Of a stretch of DNA of 64,000 nucleotides, positions 1 through 7,641 are shown one piece after another. The notes beneath the pieces are model-generated. The model saw only the letters and a list, made by a program, of their open reading frames with translations, did not search any database and had not been told where the DNA came from. Made by a program: the position numbers and the translations under genes. How positions within the stretch are numbered: position 1 is the stretch's first letter; every line of letters begins with the position of its first letter. Where the stretch lies: assembly GCA_949949005.1 (NCBI GenBank), contig CATLHM010000002.1:186001-250000 (forward strand), read 5' to 3'. The stretch comes from an uncultured Lachnospiraceae bacterium. Its GTDB lineage: Bacteria > Bacillota > Clostridia > Lachnospirales > Lachnospiraceae.

Positions 1-781
1 GGCTCTTGCTCTCCGCCAACATATAGTCGATGGCTTCTCCAAGAGGCATATCCCGGTCGATAGCCAGAATATTTGTTCTGTGCGTCATAATATCCTGGGC
101 TTCTTTATCACCCAGGGCAAAGATCTTGGTAATCATCTCCGCCTCTGACGCCATAAGCACTCCCTGCTCATGTCCCTCATTGACCATGGACAGGATTTCT
201 TCCTCCGTCACATCTTCCGTACTGACATCCACATGAATCCCCAGGAGCCGCAAAACCCCTTTCGCCGTGTAAGACACCAGCCCCGTCACAGGACTAAAGA
301 TCCTGGTAATGTGATAGATGGGATTGATACAGGCATATGCCCACTTGGACGCATACCGGCTCCCCAACCTTTTGGGAATCAGCACGCCAAAGGTCAATAA
401 TATGTAAAGAAGTACCGCTCCTGCCAGAATCAGAGCGATCACTGAAATCATCCCCGGCGAAATCACCCTGCCCTCAAACCACTCTCCGGCTCCCTTCTCG
501 AGAAGGTTACCTGCAATGCGGCCGAATACTCTCAGGAAAAAACCTCCCATCACCAGATTGATCAGTGTGACCACCAGTTGGACCGTATTGATATACTGTC
601 CGGGGCTTACGGCAATCTCATAAAGCCGTTTGGTCTTTTTATTTTTGGTCTGTGCATACTGTTCTGAGAGCTCCTTGGAATTGAGTTCCTTTACCGCCTC
701 TCCAAATCCGTAGAACAACATATCAATGAACAGCAACATGAAAAAAACTATAAAACTGGCCGTAGGTCCGCCATCGTCCAT
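1..781 (-). CDS. HlyC/CorC-type (CNNM/DUF21) membrane protein with CBS domains, 3' end outside window
   Basis: Reading the minus strand from the ATG at 779-781 gives about 260 residues that run off the left edge. The first residues form a hydrophobic segment (FIVFFMLLFIDMLFYGFG), followed by two more membrane stretches (near residues 65-85 and 110-135, the latter with LLYILLTFGVLIPKRLG), as in DUF21/CNNM proteins. After about residue 190 comes the acidic linker (TEEEILSMVNEGHEQG) and the first CBS region (DIMTHRTNILAIDRD). Family members are membrane proteins linked to magnesium or other cation transport and adenosyl-nucleotide sensing; the old name hemolysin is misleading. The C-terminal CBS and CorC/HlyC domains would lie outside the window. 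It is the last gene of the nnr-alr-mazF direction. Confidence 0.85.
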   Translation of the reverse strand, partial: MDDGGPTASFIVFFMLLFIDMLFYGFGEAVKELNSKELSEQYAQTKNKKTKRLYEIAVSPGQYINTVQLVVTLINLVMGGFFLRVFGRIAGNLLEKGAGEWFEGRVISPGMISVIALILAGAVLLYILLTFGVLIPKRLGSRYASKWAYACINPIYHITRIFSPVTGLVSYTAKGVLRLLGIHVDVSTEDVTEEEILSMVNEGHEQGVLMASEAEMITKIFALGDKEAQDIMTHRTNILAIDRDMPLGEAIDYMLAESKS

Positions 782-855
782 TATTTCATCTCCCTTTTTG
801 CATAAAATTTCATAATAAACTATATCATTTCCTGTCCCTGCCGTCAAGGTCTGTG

Positions 856-1197
856 CTATGTATCCAGTTCCAGGCTGATCATAAGTCCCCGATTTACCAT
901 TCTCATAATATCCTCGTCCAGATGACATACCTTATCCTTCAGGCGCTTTTTGTCTATGGTGCGAAGCTGCTCCAACAAAACCACGGAATCCTTCACCATA
1001 TCATATCTTCCCGCACTTAATTCTATATGGGTGGGCAGCTTTGCCTTATTCATTTTGGATGTGATGGCCGCACAGATCACCGTGGGGCTGTGCCTGTTTC
1101 CCACATCATTTTGTATAATCAGCACCGGGCGTATCCCGCCCTGCTCAGAGCCCACTACCGGGCGTAAATCCGCATAATAAATATCTCCTCTTCTCAA
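856..1197 (-). CDS. mazF: MazF/PemK-family endoribonuclease toxin
   Basis: MazF toxins are small sequence-specific mRNA interferases with an SH3-like barrel. The family landmarks are present: [10 protein letters not shown] at the start, then [36 protein letters not shown], and [11 protein letters not shown] near the C-terminus, giving about 113 residues (the family is usually about 110-120). The reading frame is open up to a TTG at 1221, but that codon has no ribosome-binding site. The TTG at 1195-1197 follows GAGAGAGG by 10 bases and matches the family N-terminus, so I chose it. The gene follows alr as in Bacillus ndoA, but the 81 bases between alr and mazF are too short for the usual MazE antitoxin and I see none nearby. 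Confidence 0.9.
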   Translation of the reverse strand: MRRGDIYYADLRPVVGSEQGGIRPVLIIQNDVGNRHSPTVICAAITSKMNKAKLPTHIELSAGRYDMVKDSVVLLEQLRTIDKKRLKDKVCHLDEDIMRMVNRGLMISLELDT

Positions 1198-1278
1198 TAT
1201 TACCACACCTCTCTCTGCCAATAGGATATTTTCATCAGTAAGTAGTATAACCGTATTGTCAGAAGGTATTCAGGCAGG

Positions 1279-2481
1279 CTAAAAATTCTCTTCCTCCCGG
1301 ATTTCAACCACCCTGCCCTTTTTGATATATACTCTGGGTACCCGCTTTCCAAGGCAGCAGGCGAACTCATAAGAAAACCTCCCGGACATTTCGCCCAGCT
1401 CTTCCATAGTGATTTCCTCCTCCCCCTCCCTTCCGATCAGGGTAACCAGGGTTCCCTCTACGGCCCCGGGGATATCCGTCACATCCACCATAAACTGATC
1501 CATGCAAATTCTCCCAAGGACAGGGGCCCTCCTGCCGCAGATCAGGACATGAGCTTTTCCGGACAATCCCCGGCAGTAGCCGTCCGCATAGCCTGCCGGA
1601 ATGGTAGCGATCCGCATTTTCCTCTCCGCCACAAAATGGCCTCCGTAGCTCACCGCCTCCCCGGCCTCAATTTCCTTCACATACACAATTCTTCCGTAGA
1701 GTGACAAGGCCGGGGTCAGAGAAATTTGATCCCTGCGCATCTCCTGGGAAGGCCACAGTCCATACAGGGCAATCCCTGCCCTTACTCCATCCATACCAGC
1801 CTCTGGCATCTCCATGATACCTGCACTGTTGGCACAGTGCCTCATGGGAATCCGATAGCCCTTCTTCTCCAGCAGCTCCACGAACCGGCAAAAAAGCTTA
1901 AGCTGCCCTTGAGCAGAGGTTTTATCCACCTCATCCGCCCTGGCAAAGTGGGTAAATATTCCCTCCACAGCAACCCCCTCTGTGAGAAAGGCACGCTCCA
2001 CAAAGGCCGTCTCCTCCTCCTTTGGTTTGATGCCGATGCGGTTCATCCCCGTATCTACTTTAATATGTACCCTCGCCTTTTCATGGATGCCCTTTTTTTC
2101 CAATATCTTACAGGCTCGGGAGATCTCCGTCAGCGTATCTTCCCGAAACACCGTAAATCTGATTTGCTCTGCAATCATCTGTTCATAGCTTTCAGGAAAA
2201 GCATAGCCTAAAACCAGTATAGGGGCTGTAATCCCAGCCCTTCTCAGCGCGAACGCCTCCTCTGCCGTAGCGGTGGCAAAACCCCAAAGCCCTTCTGTTT
2301 CCTCCAATTCCCTGGCGATGGGAACCGCCCCATGCCCATACCCATCTGCTTTCACCACCGCAATGAATTGACACTTCGGCGAAAGATGGGACTTTAATTG
2401 CTTTACATTACTTTTTATTGCATCCAGATCAATACGGGCATAAAGCCTTTGGCAGGCCGGCGTCAAATTTTCCTCTCTCAT
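1279..2481 (-). CDS. alr: Alanine racemase
   Basis: A PLP enzyme that interconverts L- and D-alanine for peptidoglycan precursors, in the cytoplasm. The 400-residue length is normal. The PLP lysine is Lys44 in VVKADGYGHG, followed by the fold-type III barrel (HIKVDTGMNRIG, FTHFARAD, CANSAG) and a C-terminal beta domain with the catalytic-tyrosine region (AVSYGGHF) and GRICMDQFMVDVTD. The ATG at 2481 follows AAGGAGTAAGG. It lies 97 bases downstream of nnr and upstream of mazF, a grouping common in Firmicutes. The gap to nnr carries a strong nested hairpin, so alr may be regulated separately from nnr. Confidence 0.97.
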   Translation of the reverse strand: MREENLTPACQRLYARIDLDAIKSNVKQLKSHLSPKCQFIAVVKADGYGHGAVPIARELEETEGLWGFATATAEEAFALRRAGITAPILVLGYAFPESYEQMIAEQIRFTVFREDTLTEISRACKILEKKGIHEKARVHIKVDTGMNRIGIKPKEEETAFVERAFLTEGVAVEGIFTHFARADEVDKTSAQGQLKLFCRFVELLEKKGYRIPMRHCANSAGIMEMPEAGMDGVRAGIALYGLWPSQEMRRDQISLTPALSLYGRIVYVKEIEAGEAVSYGGHFVAERKMRIATIPAGYADGYCRGLSGKAHVLICGRRAPVLGRICMDQFMVDVTDIPGAVEGTLVTLIGREGEEEITMEELGEMSGRFSYEFACCLGKRVPRVYIKKGRVVEIREEENF

Positions 2482-2511
2482 TTTCTATTCCTTACTCCTT
2501 TCTCCACGAAA

Positions 2512-2573
2512 CCGGGGTTTTTACCGCATTGACCAACTCGGTCTATCAGACCAACCCGGTCAATGCGGCCCGG
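2512..2573. repeat. Nested inverted repeat between nnr and alr
   Basis: CCGCATTGACC (2524-2534) pairs perfectly with GGTCAATGCGG (2558-2568). Inside this, GGTCT (2540-2544) pairs with AGACC (2548-2552). Outside it, CCGGG (2512-2516) can pair with CCCGG (2569-2573) across a small bulge. On the transcribed minus strand there is no clear T-run after the stem, so it is not a textbook terminator. It could be a processing site, a translational control structure for alr, or a small REP-like element. Confidence 0.6.
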
Positions 2574-2578
2574 TCAAC

Positions 2579-4117
2579 TTATTTTCCCTCTATTTTGGTT
2601 ATTTCAGCAACAGCCTCCGCAATATCACCGGCCAGCATCCCATACCGCCCTTTTCTTCTGGCGGCTTCCTCTCCCGCCAGTCCGTGGAGATAAACACCAA
2701 GACATGCCGCCTCAAAGTTTTCCACTCCCTGGGCCAGAAGCCCTCCGATCACGCCAGCCAGCACGTCTCCGCTTCCCGCAGTAGCCATACCGTCGTTTCC
2801 CGAGACATTCATATAAATTTCCTTCTGCCCCTTCCGAACCACAAGGGTGGATGCATCCTTGGCGGCCACCGTACAGGAAAACAGTTCTGCCAGCTTTTTA
2901 GCCCATTTTTCCTGATGCCCCTGAAATTCCTTCAGATCCTCTTTCAGCAGCCGCATCAGTTCTCCTGGGTGAGGGGTCAGAACCGCATTTCCTTTTGCTA
3001 TAGCCCTCTGCCCCATCTGCCAAAGCCCACCATCAGACGCGATCTGGTTCAGGCCATCAGCGTCGATCACCAGCGGCAGGCTTCCCGATGCCTGCTCTTT
3101 ATACTCCAATATCCGTTTCATCAACAGGCGGGAAGCTTCTCCCATTCCCAGGCCAGGGCCTACCACAATCACGTCCGCCCAATCCATGGATTCCCAGAGC
3201 TTTTCTTCCCCAGGCATCTGGTCAAAAGTATAAAGCATGGCTTCCGGCAAGGCCTGCTGGATGATTTCCCGATTGCAGTCCGGCGTTACGATTTTCAGCA
3301 TCCCCGCCCCTGCTCTGAGAATCCCCCTTCCGCACAAAATACAGGCGCCGCACATATCCCGGCTTCCTGCAACGAGAAGCACCTTTCCAAAGGTTCCCTT
3401 ATTACCTGCCTTTTTCCTCTCTGGCAGCAGCCCATAGAGATCTTTTCTTTCATAATAAAATGCCCCGGGCTTCCTGTCTCCAAAAGACTTCTCCGTAATC
3501 CCTATGTCTTTGACAAAAAGCCTTCCCGTATACTCTCTGCCGGGATAAAGAAGATGCCCTCTCTTTGCATAAGCAAAGGCCACCGTGATATCCGCACAGA
3601 CTCCGCATCCCAGAACCCTTCCGTCATCGGCACAGATACCGGAGGGAATATCCAGGCTGCACACCAGGGCACCCCGGCTCCCTAGCAGATTGATCCGCTC
3701 TACCGCCTCCCTACAGCTTCCTCTGATCTCTCTGGAAAGGCCGATCCCAAACAAAGCATCTATTACCATATCATATTCCCCATCCTCCAATTTGCTCTGG
3801 ATGGAAAACCCTGAATTTTCCAGAATTTTTCTCTGGGTTGTTGTTTCCTGTGTCATCCTTTCCGGACTTCCTTCCATATAAAAGGTCACCTGAATCCCTC
3901 TTTCGGCCATAAGCCGCCCAAGGGCAAGCCCGTCCCCTCCGTTGTTCCCTGTCCCTGCAACTACAAGTCCCCTCTTTGGCTTCAGGTTCAGCTCGTCAAG
4001 CACCTGCACCACCGAGAGGGCGGCCCGTTCCATAAGTACCATAGAGGGAATGCCGATTCTCTCTATGGTCTCCTGATCACATGCCTTCATCTCCTCAGCT
4101 CTCAAAGCAAATTTCAT
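2579..4117 (-). CDS. nnr: Bifunctional NAD(P)H-hydrate repair enzyme (epimerase plus ADP-dependent dehydratase)
   Basis: Repairs damaged NADH and NADPH: the N-terminal YjeF_N domain (about 1-215) epimerises the R/S hydrates and the C-terminal ribokinase-like YjeF_C domain (about 235-505) dehydrates the S form using ADP or ATP. Visible motifs are GTGNNGGDGLALGR and DALFGIGLSR in the first half, and KGTFGKVLLVAGS, VVGPGLG, LTPHPGE and NDGMATAGSGDVLAG in the second. The ATG at 4115-4117 follows GGAAAGGTGGGTGG, and MKFALRAEEMKACDQ is the usual N-terminus; an in-frame upstream extension to 4171 lacks family similarity. Length 512 fits. The 120-base leader upstream contains two stem-loops. Confidence 0.95.
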   Translation of the reverse strand: MKFALRAEEMKACDQETIERIGIPSMVLMERAALSVVQVLDELNLKPKRGLVVAGTGNNGGDGLALGRLMAERGIQVTFYMEGSPERMTQETTTQRKILENSGFSIQSKLEDGEYDMVIDALFGIGLSREIRGSCREAVERINLLGSRGALVCSLDIPSGICADDGRVLGCGVCADITVAFAYAKRGHLLYPGREYTGRLFVKDIGITEKSFGDRKPGAFYYERKDLYGLLPERKKAGNKGTFGKVLLVAGSRDMCGACILCGRGILRAGAGMLKIVTPDCNREIIQQALPEAMLYTFDQMPGEEKLWESMDWADVIVVGPGLGMGEASRLLMKRILEYKEQASGSLPLVIDADGLNQIASDGGLWQMGQRAIAKGNAVLTPHPGELMRLLKEDLKEFQGHQEKWAKKLAELFSCTVAAKDASTLVVRKGQKEIYMNVSGNDGMATAGSGDVLAGVIGGLLAQGVENFEAACLGVYLHGLAGEEAARRKGRYGMLAGDIAEAVAEITKIEGK

Positions 4118-4142
4118 TTTCCACCCACCTTTCCCACACGCA

Positions 4143-4224
4143 GGAAATGCGCCATATCCCTCCTCGGCCATGGCGCATTCCCCATTCTAAGGATATCATG
4201 CCAAGCACGGCAGATTCCTTAGAA
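4143..4224 (-). promoter_or_regulatory. Two stem-loops in the leader of nnr
   Basis: Just upstream of the nnr start the minus-strand transcript can form two hairpins. TTCTAAGG (4185-4192) pairs with CCTTAGAA (4217-4224), and AATGCGCCAT (4146-4155) pairs with ATGGCGCATT (4170-4179) around a 14-base loop, extended by GGA/TCC. The second ends 26 bases before the nnr start codon. No T-run follows either, so attenuation by a terminator is unlikely. I do not recognise a known riboswitch. Confidence 0.5.
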
Positions 4225-4236
4225 CCCAGGGGGCAG

Positions 4237-4866
4237 TTACCTGCCCTCCTCTCCCTTTGTGTTGTCTTTGCTGTATTTCATATCAAAAATATCAATCACG
4301 TTTGCGCCGAATATGTCATGCATATATGAATAGAGCTCCTGATTGATCTGCTCCATCTCCTGCTTACGCACCAGCTTCTCTTTCAGCTCTGCCCGGATCC
4401 GTGCAACCCAGTCGGCGATCTCTTCTATTTCCTTTTCATTTTCTTTCAATCTGTTATAACAGATATCCATGGTGGCAAGCATCAAATCCGAATTTACCCT
4501 GTCGATCTCCCTGGGCAGTTCAAACAGCTCATCCTCATATTCCCTGATTTTTTCGTTGCATTCGTTGATCAGACGTTTATTTTCATCGGCCTTTTTCTCG
4601 GCCCGCCCGTCGTTTCCTCCGGAGGAATCCCAGGCATTATCCAGTATTTCTTTCATCAGCCTCTTTTTGAGCCTTTTGATGTCTTTGATCTCCGTATTGG
4701 CCTTTCCCTGCCTTTTTAAAAGCTCATTTAACTTTTCTTCCAGCCGTCTGATTCGCTTATCAGGATGGGCCTGATTAAATAACTGGTGCCATTTGGCATC
4801 TAACGTAAGTATCGGTATTTTCCTTCCCGCCAATGCAGGGCGGTATACTTCCTCTGACCTTGACAT
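4237..4866 (-). CDS. Coiled-coil protein of unknown function
   Basis: A 209-residue soluble protein rich in Lys, Glu and Arg. After a short N-terminus (MSRSEEVYRPALAGRKIPIL, TLDAKWHQLF) nearly the whole chain is predicted-looking amphipathic helix in three blocks (about 30-75, 85-140 and 145-200), consistent with a coiled coil. No signal peptide, membrane segment or catalytic motif is visible, and I do not recognise a named family. The ATG at 4864-4866 is preceded by AAAGGGGGAAAT, a clear binding site, so I reject the upstream in-frame start at 4914 that would overlap rex. It lies 31 bases downstream of rex and is probably co-transcribed, so it may belong to the redox regulon. Confidence 0.75.
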   Translation of the reverse strand: MSRSEEVYRPALAGRKIPILTLDAKWHQLFNQAHPDKRIRRLEEKLNELLKRQGKANTEIKDIKRLKKRLMKEILDNAWDSSGGNDGRAEKKADENKRLINECNEKIREYEDELFELPREIDRVNSDLMLATMDICYNRLKENEKEIEEIADWVARIRAELKEKLVRKQEMEQINQELYSYMHDIFGANVIDIFDMKYSKDNTKGEEGR

Positions 4867-4897
4867 ATTTCCCCCTTTTCTGCCCTGTAAAAAAGCC

Positions 4898-5536
4898 TTA
4901 TATTCCATTCTCAAAGCTGCTGATATTGTAGGTGAGCTTCATCAGGCTGTCTGATAAATGTACATTCTCAACCTGAACATCCCTTGGAACATTCAGATCC
5001 ACATGTGCAAAATTCCATATTCCACGGATCCCGGCCTCTACCAGCCGCTCCGCCACCGCCACCGCTTCCGTCTTCGGAATGGTAAGCACCGCTATATCTA
5101 TCCCGTTTTTTCTTACAAAGTCCTCCATCTCCTCCATTGGTCGGATCTCCATGCTCCTGATCTTCCTTCCGTAAAGTGCCGGATTTTTGTCAAAAATGCC
5201 TTTAAAAAGGAATCCCCTTCTCTCAAAATTCATGTAATTCGCCAATGCCTGACCCAAGTTTCCTGCCCCTATGATAATGAGATTGTGAGACCGGTTAAGT
5301 CCTAAAATTTTACCAATCTCTTCGTATAGATATTCCACCTTATATCCGTAGCCCTGCTGGCCAAATCCGCCGAAATTGTTGAAGTCCTGACGTATCTGTG
5401 AGGCTGTCACCTTCATGATATCGCTCAGCTCCTGAGAAGATATCCTCTCAATCCCTTCGTCCTTAAGTTCTCCCAGATATCTGAAATACCTTGGCAGGCG
5501 TCCGATCACGGCCTGTGAAATTTCTCTGTTATCCAC
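4898..5536 (-). CDS. rex: Redox-sensing transcriptional repressor Rex
   Basis: Rex binds DNA when NAD+ is high and is released by NADH, controlling fermentation and respiration genes. The 212 residues show an N-terminal winged helix (about 1-80, with ISSQELSDIMKVTASQIRQD and FGGFGQQGYGY) and a Rossmann fold beginning IIIGAGNLGQAL, with the GxGxxG at residues 90-95, followed by KGIFDKNP and AVLTIPK. The start is GTG at 5534-5536 behind GGGAGGC. Its promoter is unusually clear and shares a palindrome with the divergent ABC-F gene. Autoregulation through that palindrome is possible but the site does not match the usual Rex operator closely. Confidence 0.97.
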   Translation of the reverse strand: MDNREISQAVIGRLPRYFRYLGELKDEGIERISSQELSDIMKVTASQIRQDFNNFGGFGQQGYGYKVEYLYEEIGKILGLNRSHNLIIIGAGNLGQALANYMNFERRGFLFKGIFDKNPALYGRKIRSMEIRPMEEMEDFVRKNGIDIAVLTIPKTEAVAVAERLVEAGIRGIWNFAHVDLNVPRDVQVENVHLSDSLMKLTYNISSFENGI

Positions 5537-5570
5537 TGGTCTTGCCTCCCATAAAAATCTTTATACATCA

Positions 5571-5632
5571 AATATATAACACTGTTAAAATAATGTCAAT
5601 TCATTGACATTCCCTTTTGTGGACGTTAAACT
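5571..5632. promoter_or_regulatory. Divergent rex / ABC-F promoters sharing a palindrome
   Basis: The 20-base palindrome at 5592-5611 has 8-base arms AATGTCAA and TTGACATT around TTCA. Each arm contains a TTGACA on one strand. For rex (minus) the -35 is at 5594-5599, with a 17-base spacer and TATATT at 5571-5576. For the ABC-F gene (plus) the -35 is at 5604-5609, with a 17-base spacer and a weaker TAAACT at 5627-5632. A dimeric regulator bound here would cover both -35 boxes. The minus promoter is well supported; the plus -10 is only a partial match. Confidence 0.7.
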
Positions 5633-5669
5633 GTTATTGGTTACAGTTCCGTAACCTGCTATTGGCTAC
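5632..5669 (+). promoter_or_regulatory. Direct repeat and hairpin in the ABC-F leader
   Basis: TGTTATTGGTTAC (5632-5644) is repeated as TGCTATTGGCTAC (5657-5669), 11 of 13 identical. GGTTAC (5639-5644) can pair with GTAACC (5651-5656) over a 6-base loop. The structure lies between the promoter and the start codon of the ABC-F gene. Some ABC-F genes are controlled by leader attenuation, but no leader peptide or T-run is evident, so this is only a candidate. Confidence 0.4.
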
Positions 5670-5704
5670 TTTTGGGGAAAAAATAATTTAAGGATGGTTT
5701 ACCT

Positions 5705-7618
5705 ATGATTTTATCATGTCAGAATATATCAAAAGCCTTTAATGAAGAATCAATCTTATGCAACGTCTCCTTTCACCTGGAGGATTATGAAAAAGCGGCC
5801 ATCGTGGGCATCAACGGGGCCGGCAAGACTACGTTACTGCGCATTCTGATCGGAGAACTTGCCCCGGATAGCGGCGTGGTCTCCCTCTCCAAAGGAAAAA
5901 CCTTCGGCTACCTTGCTCAGAATCAGGATGTGGACAGCACCAAAACTCTCTATGAAGAACTTTTATCCGCAAAAGAGGATTTAATTCTCATGGAAGAAAA
6001 AATCCGGCAGATAGAGCTCTCCATGAAGCAGGAAGCGGAAGCCGGGCTGGAGAGCCTGATGGAGTCTTATGCGCGCCTCACCCACACATTTGAGATTTCC
6101 GGCGGCTATTCCTACAAAAGTGAAATTGTGGGCGTCCTCAAAGGCCTTGGCTTTGCACAGGAGGATTTCTCCAAACAAATCTCCATTCTCTCAGGAGGGC
6201 AGAAAACCCGGGCGGCTCTCGGACGCCTTCTACTATTAAAACCTGATTTAATTATTTTGGATGAGCCCACCAACCACTTGGATTTAAATTCCATTGCCTG
6301 GCTGGAGACCTATCTTTTAAATTATAAGGGAGCCGTACTGATCGTTTCCCATGACCGCTACTTCCTTGACAAGATTACCAGCAAGATCGTGGAGCTGGAT
6401 CAGACCAGGGCCACTGTCTTTACCGGAAATTACTCTGACTATGCCGTCAAAAAAGAGCAGATGCGCGCCATCGCCATGAACGCTTACTTAAAGCAGCAAC
6501 AGGAAATCAAGCATCAAGAGGCTGTCATTGAACGTCTCCGCTCCTACAACAGGGAAAAATTCTTCAAAAGAGCCCAGAGCCGGGAAAAACAGCTCAGTAA
6601 AATGGATCTGCTTGAAAAGCCCAGCGAGGCTTTCACAGATATTCACATGACGCTGACTCCCAGATGCACCAGCGGCAATGATGTGCTGCACATCGAGGGG
6701 CTTTCCAAGACCTTCGCGTCCCACCCCCTTTTTTCCGATCTGTCCATGGATATTAAGCGGGGGGAGCATGTCGCCATTATCGGCGACAACGGCACAGGCA
6801 AAACCACCATTTTAAAGATCATCAATGGCCTTATGGAGGCAGACTGTGGCAAAATCACCCTGGGCGTCAATGTCCATATCGGCTACTACGACCAGGAGCA
6901 TCATGTCCTTCACATGGAAAAGAGCCTTTTCGATGAGATTTCGGATGCCTATCCCTATTTAAACAATACGGAAATCCGAAATACTCTGGCCGCCTTCCTC
7001 TTCACCGGGGATGATGTTTTCAAACGGATCGGGGATTTAAGCGGCGGCGAGCGGGGACGGGTCTCCCTTGCCAAGCTCATGCTCTCGGAATCCAATTTTT
7101 TGATCCTGGATGAGCCCACCAACCATCTGGACATTACCTCCAAGGAAATTCTGGAGGATGCCTTAAATGCCTACGAGGGGACGGTGCTCTATGTCTCCCA
7201 CGACCGTTACTTCATCAACCGTACCGCCGACCGGATTCTGGAGCTGTGCGACAAAGGGCTCACCGGCTATCTGGGTAATTATGATTATTATGTAGAAAAA
7301 AAGCAGGAACTGGCTCAGACTGCTTCGGCTCCTGATGGCTCCTCTGTCTCCAGGCAGGACGCCGCCTCAGAGGGCAAGCTGGACTGGAAAGCCAAAAAGG
7401 AACAGCAGGCACTGATCAGAAAAAAGGAAAACGCTGTCAAAAGGTGTGAAGAAGCTATTGAAAAGCTGGAGAACCAGTTGTCAGAAATAGAGGAGACCAT
7501 GGCATTGCCGGAAATCGCCACCGATGCGGTGAAGCTGCAGGAACTGGCCGCCAAGCAGCAGGAGCTAAACGCCGAGCTACTTGGCTGGTATGAGCAGTGG
7601 GAGGAACTGGCGAATTAG
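5705..7618 (+). CDS. ABC-F family ATPase (ribosome-associated), YdiF/Uup-like
   Basis: A 637-residue soluble protein with two ABC ATPase domains and no membrane segments. Domain 1 has Walker A GINGAGKTT (Lys41), signature LSGGQKTRAALGR and Walker B LIILDEPTNHLD. Domain 2 has GDNGTGKTT (about residue 358), LSGGERGRVSLAK and LILDEPTNHLD. The linker (about 235-320) is helical and basic, and the C-terminus (about 555-635) is a coiled coil, as in YdiF/Uup-type proteins. ABC-F proteins act at the ribosomal E site to relieve stalled translation or protect against antibiotics; this one resembles the housekeeping type, but a resistance role cannot be excluded. It stands alone, divergent from rex and convergent with the next gene. 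Confidence 0.93.
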   Translation: MILSCQNISKAFNEESILCNVSFHLEDYEKAAIVGINGAGKTTLLRILIGELAPDSGVVSLSKGKTFGYLAQNQDVDSTKTLYEELLSAKEDLILMEEKIRQIELSMKQEAEAGLESLMESYARLTHTFEISGGYSYKSEIVGVLKGLGFAQEDFSKQISILSGGQKTRAALGRLLLLKPDLIILDEPTNHLDLNSIAWLETYLLNYKGAVLIVSHDRYFLDKITSKIVELDQTRATVFTGNYSDYAVKKEQMRAIAMNAYLKQQQEIKHQEAVIERLRSYNREKFFKRAQSREKQLSKMDLLEKPSEAFTDIHMTLTPRCTSGNDVLHIEGLSKTFASHPLFSDLSMDIKRGEHVAIIGDNGTGKTTILKIINGLMEADCGKITLGVNVHIGYYDQEHHVLHMEKSLFDEISDAYPYLNNTEIRNTLAAFLFTGDDVFKRIGDLSGGERGRVSLAKLMLSESNFLILDEPTNHLDITSKEILEDALNAYEGTVLYVSHDRYFINRTADRILELCDKGLTGYLGNYDYYVEKKQELAQTASAPDGSSVSRQDAASEGKLDWKAKKEQQALIRKKENAVKRCEEAIEKLENQLSEIEETMALPEIATDAVKLQELAAKQQELNAELLGWYEQWEELAN

Positions 7619-7641
7619 AAGCCGGAAAATGCCGTAGTGTT

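Noticed and set aside
2684-3685. 333-codon open frame on the plus strand opposite nnr
   Set aside because: Lies wholly antisense to a clear enzyme gene, has Pro/His/Ser-rich composition and no binding site; a by-product of the codon use on the other strand. The same applies to open frames at 9389-10066, 22085-22885, 34871-35719 and 40440-41069.
4867-4914. Longer start for the coiled-coil gene overlapping the end of rex
   Set aside because: The internal ATG at 4866 has a strong AAAGGGGG binding site, while the upstream ATG would lie in the rex coding end with none.
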